Shown here in pieces: positions 8,091 to 16,598 of a stretch of 64,000 nucleotides of DNA; within the stretch, counting starts at the first letter, position 1, and each line of letters begins with the position of its first letter. The notes under the pieces were generated by a model, which ran no database searches, had not been told where the DNA came from, and worked only from the letters and a program-made list of their open reading frames with translations. Position numbers and translations under genes: made by a program. Origin of the DNA: Nostoc sp. ATCC 43529 (GTDB taxonomy: Bacteria; Cyanobacteriota; Cyanobacteriia; Cyanobacteriales; Nostocaceae). The stretch spans positions 124,001-188,000 of the forward strand of contig LWTK01000036.1 of assembly GCA_003326205.1 (NCBI GenBank), given 5' to 3'.

Positions 8091-8276
8091 GGACTTACGC
8101 ACTGTACAAATTAATCATCGTAGGTATTCACGAAAATAGGTCATTTTAGCCTTTATAGACGTTTCTTGATAATACGTAAACCCGCACTGTAGGGGCACAG
8201 CAATGCTGTGCCCCTACAACAGATGTGGTTTTTTCAAGCACTGCATATTTTGTATTTACCGTCAATGCGTAAGTCC
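8091..8276. mobile_element. 186-bp MITE-like element with 11-bp inverted ends and 9-bp target duplication
   Basis: The ends are GGACTTACGCA (8091-8101) and its exact complement TGCGTAAGTCC (8266-8276). Directly outside both ends stands the same nine bases, TAACTATTA (8082-8090 and 8277-8285), a perfect target-site duplication. There is no ORF inside, so it must have been moved in trans. A perfect palindrome (8189-8217) lies within. The parent transposase is not in this window. Confidence 0.85.
8189..8217. repeat. Perfect 29-bp palindrome inside the MITE
   Basis: GTAGGGGCACAGCA pairs with TGCTGTGCCCCTAC around a single central base. It belongs to the same GTAGGGGC family as 5848-5877. Confidence 0.8.
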
Positions 8277-8289
8277 TAACTATTATCAA

Positions 8290-8481
8290 TTATTCGATGA
8301 CATCACCAACCTTAAAAGTTTGTCCTGCTACTGTTACTTGGTCGCTTGATTGCAATTGCCGTCCTCGCCGCGTTTCAATTGTGCCATTGACTTTAACGTT
8401 ACCATCAATAATCATCAGTTTGGCTTGGCCTCCAGTTGGAGCTATACCCAACAACTTTAAAAACTGGTCGAGTTTAATCAT
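8290..8481 (-). CDS. S4-domain RNA-binding protein (63 aa)
   Basis: The whole protein is one S4 RNA-binding fold: MIKLDQFLKLLGIAPTGGQAK, then IIDGNVKVNG and a Thr/Arg-rich turn (TIETRRGRQL), ending in strands VTVAGQTFKV. It resembles the YbcJ/YaaA-type stand-alone S4 proteins, which bind structured RNA, possibly ribosomal. Length matches that family (about 60-75 aa). The start is ATG. The gene is solitary, with the MITE lying just past its end. Confidence 0.85.
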   Translation of the reverse strand: MIKLDQFLKLLGIAPTGGQAKLMIIDGNVKVNGTIETRRGRQLQSSDQVTVAGQTFKVGDVIE

Positions 8482-8903
8482 TTTGCTATTTGGAAAAATT
8501 AATTAATGTTGTACAAGCGTTTAATTAATTTTATTATAATTTTTAGTTTTAAATTATCGCAGGTTGAAAGTTTATATTTGAGACTAAAAATCCGATTATT
8601 TTGAGAGAGTTTTCCAGGCGATCGCAATTTTTTATTTCATCAAAATATCGCTAGATATTGTGTAGGCGATCGCAATTTTTCAACTCTTTTCCTTATTCGA
8701 GCGAGAATAACCACTTTACGGAATAGGGACTGAAGATGAGGTACTAAATATTTGGATACTCAGTATAAATTTTTTCCTAGTTTCCAGTTCCTATTACTTA
8801 TTCCATATTCATTTTGTTTCTCCCCTAATTCTCCCCTTTCTATTTTTAGAGTACTAAAGCCTACTAAAACTAATAACTCTTTATTTGAATTCAGGATCGC
8901 CCT
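8482..8903. other. AT-rich intergenic region
   Basis: No gene is seen. A 17-bp direct repeat containing HIP1 (AGGCGATCGCAATTTTT) occurs at 8616-8632 and 8664-8680. The right end should hold the promoter of the 8904 gene. Confidence 0.4.
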
Positions 8904-9296
8904 ATGAAATTCTCTATGTTGATAGATTCTTTACTAGTTGTTGCTTCAATGACTCTTATGCCTGGAATTATTAGCGCACAAACAGTTGCTACTAACAGTA
9001 ATGAAGCAATAGTCAGTAATTGGAACACATTATCTAGTAATTCTAGTAGCGTTAGTCACCTGGAACCTTTCGATCTGGTTGCTTATGCTTACCAAGGAGG
9101 CCTTTTGCAACATGGTATTCCGAGTGGTGGAACACTAGTATTTAAAACTCTAAATAGCAATATTCTTGCAAAAGATTTGGTTATGGCTGCCGTGAATGCT
9201 AAGAAATTACAACCACAAGTGTTACATGACCAAAACTATCTCAATGCTGTGAGTTCTGAACTAATAGCATTGCCTGATTATGCTGCTGCTGATTGA
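8904..9296 (+). CDS. Secreted hypothetical protein with signal peptide (130 aa)
   Basis: The N-terminus (MKFSMLIDSLLVVASMTLMP) is a clear signal peptide, with a likely cleavage site after ISA-Q at about residue 25. The mature part is Ser/Asn-rich and then has LVAYAYQGGLLQHGIPSGG and LVMAAVNAKKL, with no Cys and no motif that I recognise. The ATG has AGGA nine bases upstream. It probably acts in the periplasm or outside the cell; function unknown. Confidence 0.6.
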   Translation: MKFSMLIDSLLVVASMTLMPGIISAQTVATNSNEAIVSNWNTLSSNSSSVSHLEPFDLVAYAYQGGLLQHGIPSGGTLVFKTLNSNILAKDLVMAAVNAKKLQPQVLHDQNYLNAVSSELIALPDYAAAD

Positions 9297-9456
9297 TAAG
9301 GAGGAAAGGGGGAAAAAATAATTGGCATCTGTCGTACTCTTAAAACATGCATTAACTAAGTGTAAAAATTCTTAAAAAAGCCAGTTAATATAGTACTTTT
9401 ATACTAAGATAAGCGATCGCCTCTCCCGATATCAAGGACTATTCAACGCAGGTACT

Positions 9457-11619
9457 ATGCCCAAACGTCTCCTTGTCGTAGAATCTCCCGGAAAAGTCAA
9501 AAAACTCAGTCAAATCCTGGGTTCAGAATGGAAAGTTCTAGCTAGCTGCGGTCATATCCGCGAACTCAGCGATGAAGGTGAAGATTCATTGGGCTTCAGT
9601 ATGGATGGTAGTCGGGTCAAATGCAATTATATTCCCCGCGACCAACGAGCAAAGGAAACAATTCAGAAACTAAAAGCCGCAGTTAAACAAGTTGATGAAG
9701 TTGTCATCGCCACCGACCCAGACCGGGAGGGAGAAACAATCGCTTGGCATATTAAAGAAGTATTGGGATTAAAAGAACCAAAACGAGTAATTTATACAGA
9801 AATTACAGCACCAGCAGTTCGAGAAGCGATCGCCAAACCGAGAAAACTAGATTTAAACTTGGTAGGTGCGGGACTGTGCCGTGATTGTTTGGATAAGTTA
9901 GTCGGCTATAAGGGAAGTCCCCTAGTTTGGGCATTAAACAACGGCGCAAAAAGCGTCGGTCGAGTTCAAAGCGCCACATTACACTTGATTTGTCAGCGGG
10001 AAAAAGAAATTCAAACATTTGTACCCCAAGACTACTGGAGTGTCTGGGTAGATTATGCCGAAGGATTTCGCGCTTTCTACAAAGGAACGGCGAATTCTGA
10101 CGCAGACACGCCAGAACAAAAAACTGAAACTAATGATGATGCCGCAACCAATACAACACAAGCACCAGAAAGTAAGCGTATTCTCTCGGAAGCAGAAGCA
10201 AACAGGTTAGTTGAAGAAGCACGCCGCCATCCTCATCAGGTTATCAAGTTTGAAGGGAAAATAGTTCAACGCCAACCACCTCCTCCATTCACTACTTCTA
10301 GCCTGCAACAAGCAGCTGGTTCTAAGCTGAGATTTTCTCCAGACAAAACCATGCAAGTTGCCCAAAAGCTTTATGAGGCAGGGTTAATTACATATATGCG
10401 AACAGATTCGGTGATGTTAAGTCCTGAATTTTGTGCTAGTGCGCGTCAGTGGTTAGAGCAAAATGACCCGCAGAATGTACCGCAGACCTTAGCCAAACAT
10501 CGCAGTGCTAAATTGGCTCAAGAAGCACACGAAGCTATTCGCCCAACAGATGTTTTCCGTCCTTCAGCCGAGTTACGAGTAGAATTGCCGACAGATGATT
10601 TTAACCTGTATGTAATGATTTGGAAACGGGCGATCGCTTCTCAATGTCGTGCCGCCCAACTCCGCAAAACCCAGATAATTACTCAATCTGGAAATCTGCT
10701 GTGGCTTTGTAATGGACAAGTAGTTGAGTTCTACGGTTATGCCCGGTACTGGAATAATATCAGTAAAGATACAGTCATACCACAATTGCAACAAGGGCAG
10801 ATACTAACATTAAAAGATGCACAGCATGAGAAGAAACAAACACAACCACCGCCTCGATACAGCGAACCAAAACTAGTGCAACTAATGGAACGCAAAGGTA
10901 TTGGTCGTCCCAGTACCTATGCTCCCACCGTCGCCACCTTGAAAAAGCGCGATTATGTGCAGTTGACCAAGGATCATCTGCAACCAACGGCTTTGGGTTT
11001 AGAAGTTGATGCATTCTTACAAAAAGCTTTGCCGGATTTACTAGAGGCGGAATTCACCGCTAAGATGGAAGATGCTCTAGATGCGATCGCAGTTGGTAAA
11101 CAGGGCTGGCAACAATATTTAAGCACTTGGAATCAGGAATACTTTGCGCCAGCTTTAGCAAAAGCCAAAACTGTGGCTGTGAGTTCTGCATCTGGAAACA
11201 AAGCTTCACCAGGACGAGAACGCAAATATGAAACATCCAAAACTCGCTGCCCTGAATGCAAAAATTGTTTAGCTAAAATTCCCAGTAGCAAAGTCAAAAA
11301 GAAATACTTCCTCAAATGTGTTAGCGGCTGTGAAAACATCGTCCTTTTTTGGAGTGACCTCAGCAAAACTTGGGAATCACCGCGAAACAAAGTATCCAAG
11401 AATGAAAGTGTTGCCAAACCTCCAGCTAAGGTAACTTCATACTCTTGTCCAGTATGTAAAAAACCATTAGAAGAATACAGCTACATTAAGGAAGGGCAGA
11501 ACAAAACAATGCTACGGTGTTCTAACCCCCAATCCCGCCAAGACAAAAAACATCAGCAAGTTGCTTATTTTTCTACACAAAAAGGTTGGTGGAGTCCTAA
11601 ATTTGGCGAGTTAAATTAA
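9457..11619 (+). CDS. topA: Type IA DNA topoisomerase (TopA-like, 720 aa)
   Basis: The enzyme relaxes negative supercoils by single-strand passage. The TOPRIM domain opens with LLVVESPGK (Glu9) and has TDPDREGE (Asp87, Asp89, Glu91), which bind Mg. The active-site tyrosine is Tyr313 in GLITYMRTDS, followed by HEAIRPTD. An insert of about 40 Asp/Thr/Glu-rich residues (about 205-245) interrupts the early arch. The C-terminus carries two Cys-rich zinc-ribbon-like modules (Cys598, 601, 604, 621, 625, then SCPVC...LRCSN). At 720 aa it is shorter than the main cyanobacterial TopA as I remember it, so it may be a second type IA enzyme; the symbol is therefore tentative. Confidence 0.88.
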   Translation: MPKRLLVVESPGKVKKLSQILGSEWKVLASCGHIRELSDEGEDSLGFSMDGSRVKCNYIPRDQRAKETIQKLKAAVKQVDEVVIATDPDREGETIAWHIKEVLGLKEPKRVIYTEITAPAVREAIAKPRKLDLNLVGAGLCRDCLDKLVGYKGSPLVWALNNGAKSVGRVQSATLHLICQREKEIQTFVPQDYWSVWVDYAEGFRAFYKGTANSDADTPEQKTETNDDAATNTTQAPESKRILSEAEANRLVEEARRHPHQVIKFEGKIVQRQPPPPFTTSSLQQAAGSKLRFSPDKTMQVAQKLYEAGLITYMRTDSVMLSPEFCASARQWLEQNDPQNVPQTLAKHRSAKLAQEAHEAIRPTDVFRPSAELRVELPTDDFNLYVMIWKRAIASQCRAAQLRKTQIITQSGNLLWLCNGQVVEFYGYARYWNNISKDTVIPQLQQGQILTLKDAQHEKKQTQPPPRYSEPKLVQLMERKGIGRPSTYAPTVATLKKRDYVQLTKDHLQPTALGLEVDAFLQKALPDLLEAEFTAKMEDALDAIAVGKQGWQQYLSTWNQEYFAPALAKAKTVAVSSASGNKASPGRERKYETSKTRCPECKNCLAKIPSSKVKKKYFLKCVSGCENIVLFWSDLSKTWESPRNKVSKNESVAKPPAKVTSYSCPVCKKPLEEYSYIKEGQNKTMLRCSNPQSRQDKKHQQVAYFSTQKGWWSPKFGELN

Positions 11620-11793
11620 CTTCTAACAACTTTGACTAAATCAAAACTAAATCAACTCTTCTCAACTCTTACTCTCTGCGACTCTGCGCCTCTGCGTGAG
11701 CTAAATTCATATTTTCAATCAGCAACGCTAAAAATTGAAATATCGTAGGCTGGGTTGAGCAACGAAAACCATAGTCTACTACGATTAGATTAG

Positions 11794-11955
11794 AACAGCG
11801 AAGAATTAGATGAAGAATCTGATACAGGATGGCTAGAGACTGACTTATCAAATTTAGGCAGCTATGAACCTTATGATTGGCAACCCGGCGAACTTGAGAA
11901 GGGTTTACCTGTTAAGTATATTCCTGAGATGGGAGTAGTAATTGTTGAACAATGA
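11794..11955 (+). pseudogene. Antitoxin remnant (MazE/PemI-like partner), N-terminus lost
   Basis: The frame is open from just after a stop at 11791 to TGA at 11955 and has no start codon. It encodes an acidic tail, SEELDEESDTGWL, and then GKPVKY-type text (GLPVKYIPEMGVVIVEQ). I know this pattern from small cyanobacterial antitoxins that sit before PemK/MazF toxins. Its stop overlaps the next ATG (ATGA), the usual coupling. The missing 5' part shows that it is broken. Confidence 0.55.
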
Positions 11956-12020
11956 CAAATCGTTCTTTACAGTTTGGGGACTTTGTAACAGTACGTTTTC
12001 CTCCTAAATTTAGTTACTAG
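11952..12020 (+). pseudogene. Truncated PemK/MazF-type toxin (22 codons left)
   Basis: The frame starts MTNRSLQFGDFVTVRFP, the normal opening of MazF/PemK mRNA interferases (GD.V.V.FP). It then stops after five further codons at 12018-12020. The rest of the roughly 110-residue toxin is gone. A palindromic repeat begins eight bases after the stop, so repeat insertion or deletion may have removed the gene body. Confidence 0.55.
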
Positions 12021-12027
12021 AGTTTGG

Positions 12028-12174
12028 TAGGGTGCGTTATGGACGTTAGACTTCTTACAAAAGTTCTTTTCTTCGCTCTCTTCTTTGCGTCTTTGCGCCT
12101 TTGCGTGAGACAAAAAATTATTTATGCAATAGGTCTATTGACGGTGCGTTACGCTGGCGCGATAACGCACCCTA
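12028..12174. repeat. Dispersed repeat with TAGGGTGCGTTAT inverted ends
   Basis: TAGGGTGCGTTAT at 12028-12040 faces ATAACGCACCCTA at 12162-12174, an exact 13-bp inverted pair about 120 bases apart. The interior has the TTTGCGCCTTTGCGTGAG-type text that also occurs at 11680-11700. A similar repeat lies at 20212-20290. Decayed genes abut both sides. Confidence 0.65.
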
Positions 12175-12178
12175 CTGG

Positions 12179-12945
12179 CTACCTTTTATTATCTTTACGC
12201 GTTTTCTCTATATGAGCTTTACGTGTCAGTAATTGCAGATTATCTATAGTAGTTAAACCACCTTGAGACATAGGTTTAATATGATCGATTTGAAAATAAC
12301 GGCAGCTACAACAAAATCAGAATTAACTTTTTCAATTTTAAAAAGTGCATTCAAAGTGATTGCGTGTTCTACATCAATTGCAAATACTAGAAGGGCTTTG
12401 TATTTTTTCCTATTATTAATATAATGCTCAACAATTTGCTTGTTACGCGTACTAGATTGAGCAATCTTCTCAGCAATGTCTTTTGGCAGCCTGTCAAAGT
12501 CTTCAATATTTTTTATTTCCCTGGCTGTCAATTTTTTCTTTATCTCTGTCTTCGTTTTCAGATTTTCAAAAATAGGTTCAGCAAGTATTCCCTTAGCGAT
12601 TAAGTTTCTCAGGTGTTCTGAAAAGATAATATCATTGGGAAAAACTAACTTTAGCAAACCCTTCTCACTCTCATCTGTTCGCAAGGGAGTAGCTGTTAGC
12701 CCTAGCATTTTAAACCCGTTCTCATGACCTCGCTGCTTTAGATCATCCTTGACAGCATTAATCAATTTACGATAGGTCAAAGTTTTTCCGCCACCTGTGG
12801 GTAGAACTAGCAAACCTTCAAAGGGAAACTGATTCTTCTCATTCAGCGCTTTGATTGCTTCGTTCTGGTGGGAGTATAGCTCTTTGGAAGTGTCACCTCT
12901 GGTAACTTTTATCAGACCTGCGTATTCAACTTGAACGGTTTTCAT
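12179..12945 (-). pseudogene. Decayed DEAD/DEAH helicase with HNH nuclease tail
   Basis: The N-terminal part keeps a Q/Walker A region (YSHQNEAI, LVLPTGGGKT) and motif III-like LGLTATPLRTDE, so it was a superfamily-2 helicase. The stretch that should hold the DEAH box is missing: GGGKTLT joins directly to YRKLINAV, an in-frame deletion. The helicase frame ends at 12253 after an abrupt change of character. In another frame, 12179-12309 encodes FQIDHIKPMSQGGLTTIDNL and then LQLL, an HNH endonuclease core that normally ends such helicase-HNH proteins. At least two deletions are needed, so the product is surely inactive. The original role was probably defence or phage-type restriction. Confidence 0.7.
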
Positions 12946-13226
12946 AATATATAAAATTCTAGAAAGACTGTGCTTTAGAGAAGAAGCTGTAACTTGTTAA
13001 AAATCAAAGAATTACAGAAATTTCTTACCCTAATTGACAGTATTCCCAAACGCATAGCACTGTCTAACTAGTTACCTAGTATTACTTAAGTTTTGGCGAA
13101 TCATTTAAAGTACTTATCTTGATGTTGCAAAAAAGCAATAAACTGTTACAACATCAAACGATGTAAAATTTTTGTTGAATTCAACGAGCATCTACAGTTT
13201 CATTTCATCGTCATAAGGTACTCAGC

Positions 13227-15440
13227 ATGACTGCAATCACTCCAAAGGCTTCTTCTGCGCTTCCCAATTTTTCTGAAGGAATTCAATATTTTGGTGAAGC
13301 ACTACCAGATTTTGAAACTTATGGTGTCACCCCTGCGATAGAATCGGGCAATGTAGCGATCGCATCCCCTACAGACAAAGCAGCAGCATATCAAACTTTA
13401 CTCGCTGCCGATGCTTTACGCTATCTAACTTTACAAATTACTGGTAGTAAAGCCTCTGGACATCCCGGCGGATTTGCCAGCCAAGCGGAAGCTTATGCAT
13501 CTCTTGTCATGCTGGGATACAAGAACATTATCACGGAAGTTGGACACCACGCCCCCGGATTTTATAGTGCCATGTTCTTGGATCGTTCGCTAGAGGACAT
13601 GGGAATTTATACAGTCCAACAATTGCGCGATCGCTTTCGAGAAAAGCACGGTCTTTTAGGACACCTTTCTGGTTACATACCTGGTATTCTCGCACCTGCG
13701 GGGCCTTTGGGACAAGGACAACACTTTGCAATGGCGGCTGCATTGTTGCACAAAGATAAGTTATTTCCCTTTACAGTTGGCGATGGTGGATTGGGTGAGC
13801 CTTATATTGTAAGTGGAATAGCACATTTCCATACTGCTTATCCTGCTGTTACCAATTTCTTGCCGATATTGGTGTGGAATGGTTATAGCCAAGAACATCA
13901 CAGCATGGTTTCTCTCAAAACCAACGACCAAATGCAAGCATATTGGCAAGGCAATGGTTTTGAGGAAGTGGTGTTAGTAGATGCAAAAGATTTCGATGAT
14001 CAAAACCAACCAGGCGATTACGTTGATAGTACTGCGTTTTCCTTTGAGAAACGCCTAGCATTTACCCAAGCAGTACTTGAGGGTGTAGATAAAGCAGCGC
14101 GATCGGCATTAGGCGGCAAGCTTACTGTTTTTATTATTAAACAACTAAAAGGTGCAGGAGTCCACGCGCGGGGTGCAAAATCTCACAACCTTTATCCTAA
14201 AGATACATTGGATGCACCGCATATTGTCAGTGCATTGCAAACTCGCGCCTTATCTGCCCAAGCTTGGCAATTAGTCAGAACAAACGCCGAACGCGCAGGC
14301 GGCGGCCCCGCAGCCAAAACAGTGGTCACAGAATTTGAATTACCATTGCCAGAATTAGGCGAATTACCTTTAGAAGAATATGCAGTCGGCGGGGAACCAA
14401 AAGTTTCTACAACTGCAATGGGAAGATTGGTAGGAATAGTTGGACAAAAAGATAAAAATTTCCTCGTCACCAACGCTGACGGTAACGAAGCATCGGGGAT
14501 TGCTAACATCAACCAAGCATTAAAAATTATCCACCCGACAACCGACGATTTATATAACCAAGCGCCAAACGGTCAAGTTTACGAACCTTTGAGTGAAGAT
14601 GCTTGTGCGGGTTTAGCAGCTGGTTTGTCGTTAATGGGTGCGAGAACTTTGTGGTGTTCTTACGAATCTTTTGCCATCAACGGATTACCAATTTGGCAAA
14701 CTGTCACCCAAGCAATGGCAGAATTGCGGCGTCAAACTCCCTCGACTATTACTTTATTCACAGCTGGCGCATTAGAGCAAGGGCGTAACGGTTGGACTCA
14801 CCAACGTCCAGAAATTGAAGCTTACTTTGCTTCATTAATGCGAAATGGAAATGTTTTCCCATTATTTCCTCCTGATGCTAACAGTATCCAAGTTTGTTAT
14901 GACTGGGCATTGCAAACTAAGAATAAGGGAATTGTAATTACTGCAAGTAAATCACCATTGCCAATTCGCATTACTTTAGAACAAAGTCGCCAAGGCTTAC
15001 AAGATGGTGCAGTGGTATTGCATGAAGTCCCTGGCGATAAACAAGTTGTGTTTGCTGTCATTGGCGACATGACATTAATGCCAGTATTTGAGGCGGCTAC
15101 TTTCTTAGAAAATGAAGGTATTGGTGCAAAGATAGTTTCTGTGATTAACCCCAGACGTTTATATCGTCCTCATGATACAGCTTGGAATACTTGTTCAGAA
15201 CCTGATGGCGATTTTTTAGATGATACGAAATTTGCCGAATTATTTGATGGCGACGCGCTAATTGCTGTGACAGGTGGTGCAGCCGCGATGCTGGAACCAA
15301 TTTTGTTACGGAGTACAACTAAGCGCGATACTTTTGCCTGGAAACGTGGCGAAACTACAGCCAGTGCTGGAGAGTTGATGGCCTTTAATGGATTGACTGC
15401 TGAAGCGTTGACAAAAAGAGCGATCGAGTTAGTGCATTAA
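13227..15440 (+). CDS. ThDP-dependent transketolase/phosphoketolase-like enzyme (737 aa)
   Basis: The N-terminal third has transketolase-type ThDP features: SKASGHPGG (residues 74-82), AGPLGQGQHFAMA and GDGGLGE (185-191), with Asn218 about 30 residues later. The central part has the pyrimidine-binding fold region (EPLSEDACAGLAAGLSLMG), and the end is a transketolase C-domain. Text such as GYIPGILAPAGP and LVWNGYSQEHHSM recalls the second, atypical phosphoketolase-like protein of cyanobacteria rather than the classical Xfp, whose GPGHGG motif is absent. A role in cleaving xylulose-5-P or in sugar-phosphate exchange is inferred. It is monocistronic, with a terminator. Confidence 0.7.
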   Translation: MTAITPKASSALPNFSEGIQYFGEALPDFETYGVTPAIESGNVAIASPTDKAAAYQTLLAADALRYLTLQITGSKASGHPGGFASQAEAYASLVMLGYKNIITEVGHHAPGFYSAMFLDRSLEDMGIYTVQQLRDRFREKHGLLGHLSGYIPGILAPAGPLGQGQHFAMAAALLHKDKLFPFTVGDGGLGEPYIVSGIAHFHTAYPAVTNFLPILVWNGYSQEHHSMVSLKTNDQMQAYWQGNGFEEVVLVDAKDFDDQNQPGDYVDSTAFSFEKRLAFTQAVLEGVDKAARSALGGKLTVFIIKQLKGAGVHARGAKSHNLYPKDTLDAPHIVSALQTRALSAQAWQLVRTNAERAGGGPAAKTVVTEFELPLPELGELPLEEYAVGGEPKVSTTAMGRLVGIVGQKDKNFLVTNADGNEASGIANINQALKIIHPTTDDLYNQAPNGQVYEPLSEDACAGLAAGLSLMGARTLWCSYESFAINGLPIWQTVTQAMAELRRQTPSTITLFTAGALEQGRNGWTHQRPEIEAYFASLMRNGNVFPLFPPDANSIQVCYDWALQTKNKGIVITASKSPLPIRITLEQSRQGLQDGAVVLHEVPGDKQVVFAVIGDMTLMPVFEAATFLENEGIGAKIVSVINPRRLYRPHDTAWNTCSEPDGDFLDDTKFAELFDGDALIAVTGGAAAMLEPILLRSTTKRDTFAWKRGETTASAGELMAFNGLTAEALTKRAIELVH

Positions 15441-15475
15441 AACTGCGTAGGCGTAGGCATCGCCTTTGATTTTAT

Positions 15476-15536
15476 CGCAAATATACGTATGGAAATGCTG
15501 AGAAGTTGTGTTTAATGCGTATATTTGCGTTTTTTT
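15476..15536 (+). terminator. Rho-independent terminator of the ThDP enzyme gene
   Basis: CGCAAATATACG (15476-15487) pairs perfectly with CGTATATTTGCG (15518-15529) across a 30-base loop and is followed by seven T. It lies 36 bases after the stop codon. Confidence 0.8.
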
Positions 15537-15640
15537 ATTTCAGAGAACTTTTTGTGCTTTGAGGCTAGTAAAAAAGAGAAATACAGCGATATTAGCTGCA
15601 ATTGTTTGCTAATCACAGACTTAAGCTTATTTGTGACATT

Positions 15641-15860
15641 AAAACCTGATTTAGGAGTTTTGAAGCTAATTTATGATTTCAAAACTTGATTTAGAAGTCC
15701 AAAACTTGATTTAGGAGTTCAAAACCTGATTTAGAAATCCAAAACCTGATTTAGAAATCAAAAACTTGATTTTGAAGTCCAAAACTTGATTTTGAAGTCC
15801 AAAACTTGATTTAGAAATCCAAAACTTGATTTTGAAGTCCAAAACTTGATTTACAAGCCA
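15641..15860. repeat. 20-bp tandem repeat, 11 units
   Basis: Units of exactly 20 bp with consensus AAAACYTGATTTWGRARTCC start at 15641 and run to 15860. Unit 2 is degenerate; the others differ at one to four positions. Twenty is not a multiple of three, so this is not a coding repeat. The remaining DNA of the 15537-16004 gap is AT-rich, with a GGCAGGCAAGATGCCCACCC repeat near 15935 and no gene. Confidence 0.9.
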
Positions 15861-16004
15861 GGAGAAAGCGGGATACTTTTATGGAATGTGGAAGGTTGAG
15901 GAAAGGGGCGATCAGGTTAGCATATTAAGACTGGGCAGGCAAGATGCCCACCCTACAATAAATAATTCAATCTTATATTATTGAATTTGAAGTAATTATT
16001 AATT

Positions 16005-16598
16005 TTATTCAGTTATTTGATGATTAAAGGCTTTTAATCGATAATCTAAAACTATTTGATACGCATTTAAGAAATGTTCTTCTAGAGGTCTTTCAGATTT
16101 TTTATGCTCACTAATTATTGGTTGCAAGTCACTATCACTCAAATAGTTAATAAATATCAACCAAGCTAGTAAATGAGGCGTGGTCTGTATCATTTTACTA
16201 TTTATGGTCTGAGCAGCAAGTTTTTTAGCTCCTCTATCGTCTGTTAGAAAAGCTTGACGAGTTTTCTTTGCAAAAGCAATAGATGCAAGTTCCCCTTTAT
16301 CTTTTTTCTTTCTTGCTTGGAGAATTTCTACATCTTGAAGGTCTTCAATAGTTAAATGATAATATTTGAACTTTCCATTTTCATATTCCTGACGAAAACG
16401 ATTCTGTAATTCTATTTCTGCTGGTTTCGGATTTTTACGTGGCTTGTGTAGACACTCATAATACACAAAATATGTACAAGAAAACACGCATCCGGCGTTA
16501 TTGGCTGTTGTATAAAGGAGTTTAGAGGAAAGTATATTCCAAATAGCACAAGTATCTATGACATTATATTTATAAAAATTTGATGGATCAATCGCCAT
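16005..16598 (-). CDS. PIN-like domain protein, probable toxin/nuclease of an XRE-ImmA/IrrE pair (197 aa)
   Basis: The sequence fits a PIN nuclease: NVIDTCAIWNIL with Asp15 near the start, KGELASIAFA with Glu103, and AFLTDDRGAKKLA with Asp120/Asp121. These are the acidic residues that hold Mg in RNA-cutting PIN toxins. The N-terminal CTYFVYYECL with Glu48 fits the second acidic position. Its start overlaps the end of the upstream XRE-ImmA/IrrE gene by 11 bases, so the two are translated together. Such pairs have been predicted as toxin-antitoxin or stress-switch modules. The cleavage target is unknown. Confidence 0.7.
   Translation of the reverse strand: MAIDPSNFYKYNVIDTCAIWNILSSKLLYTTANNAGCVFSCTYFVYYECLHKPRKNPKPAEIELQNRFRQEYENGKFKYYHLTIEDLQDVEILQARKKKDKGELASIAFAKKTRQAFLTDDRGAKKLAAQTINSKMIQTTPHLLAWLIFINYLSDSDLQPIISEHKKSERPLEEHFLNAYQIVLDYRLKAFNHQITE

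Noticed and set aside
15641..15860. Possible CRISPR array
   Set aside because: The 20-bp units abut each other with no unique spacers, and no cas gene is nearby; it is a plain tandem repeat.
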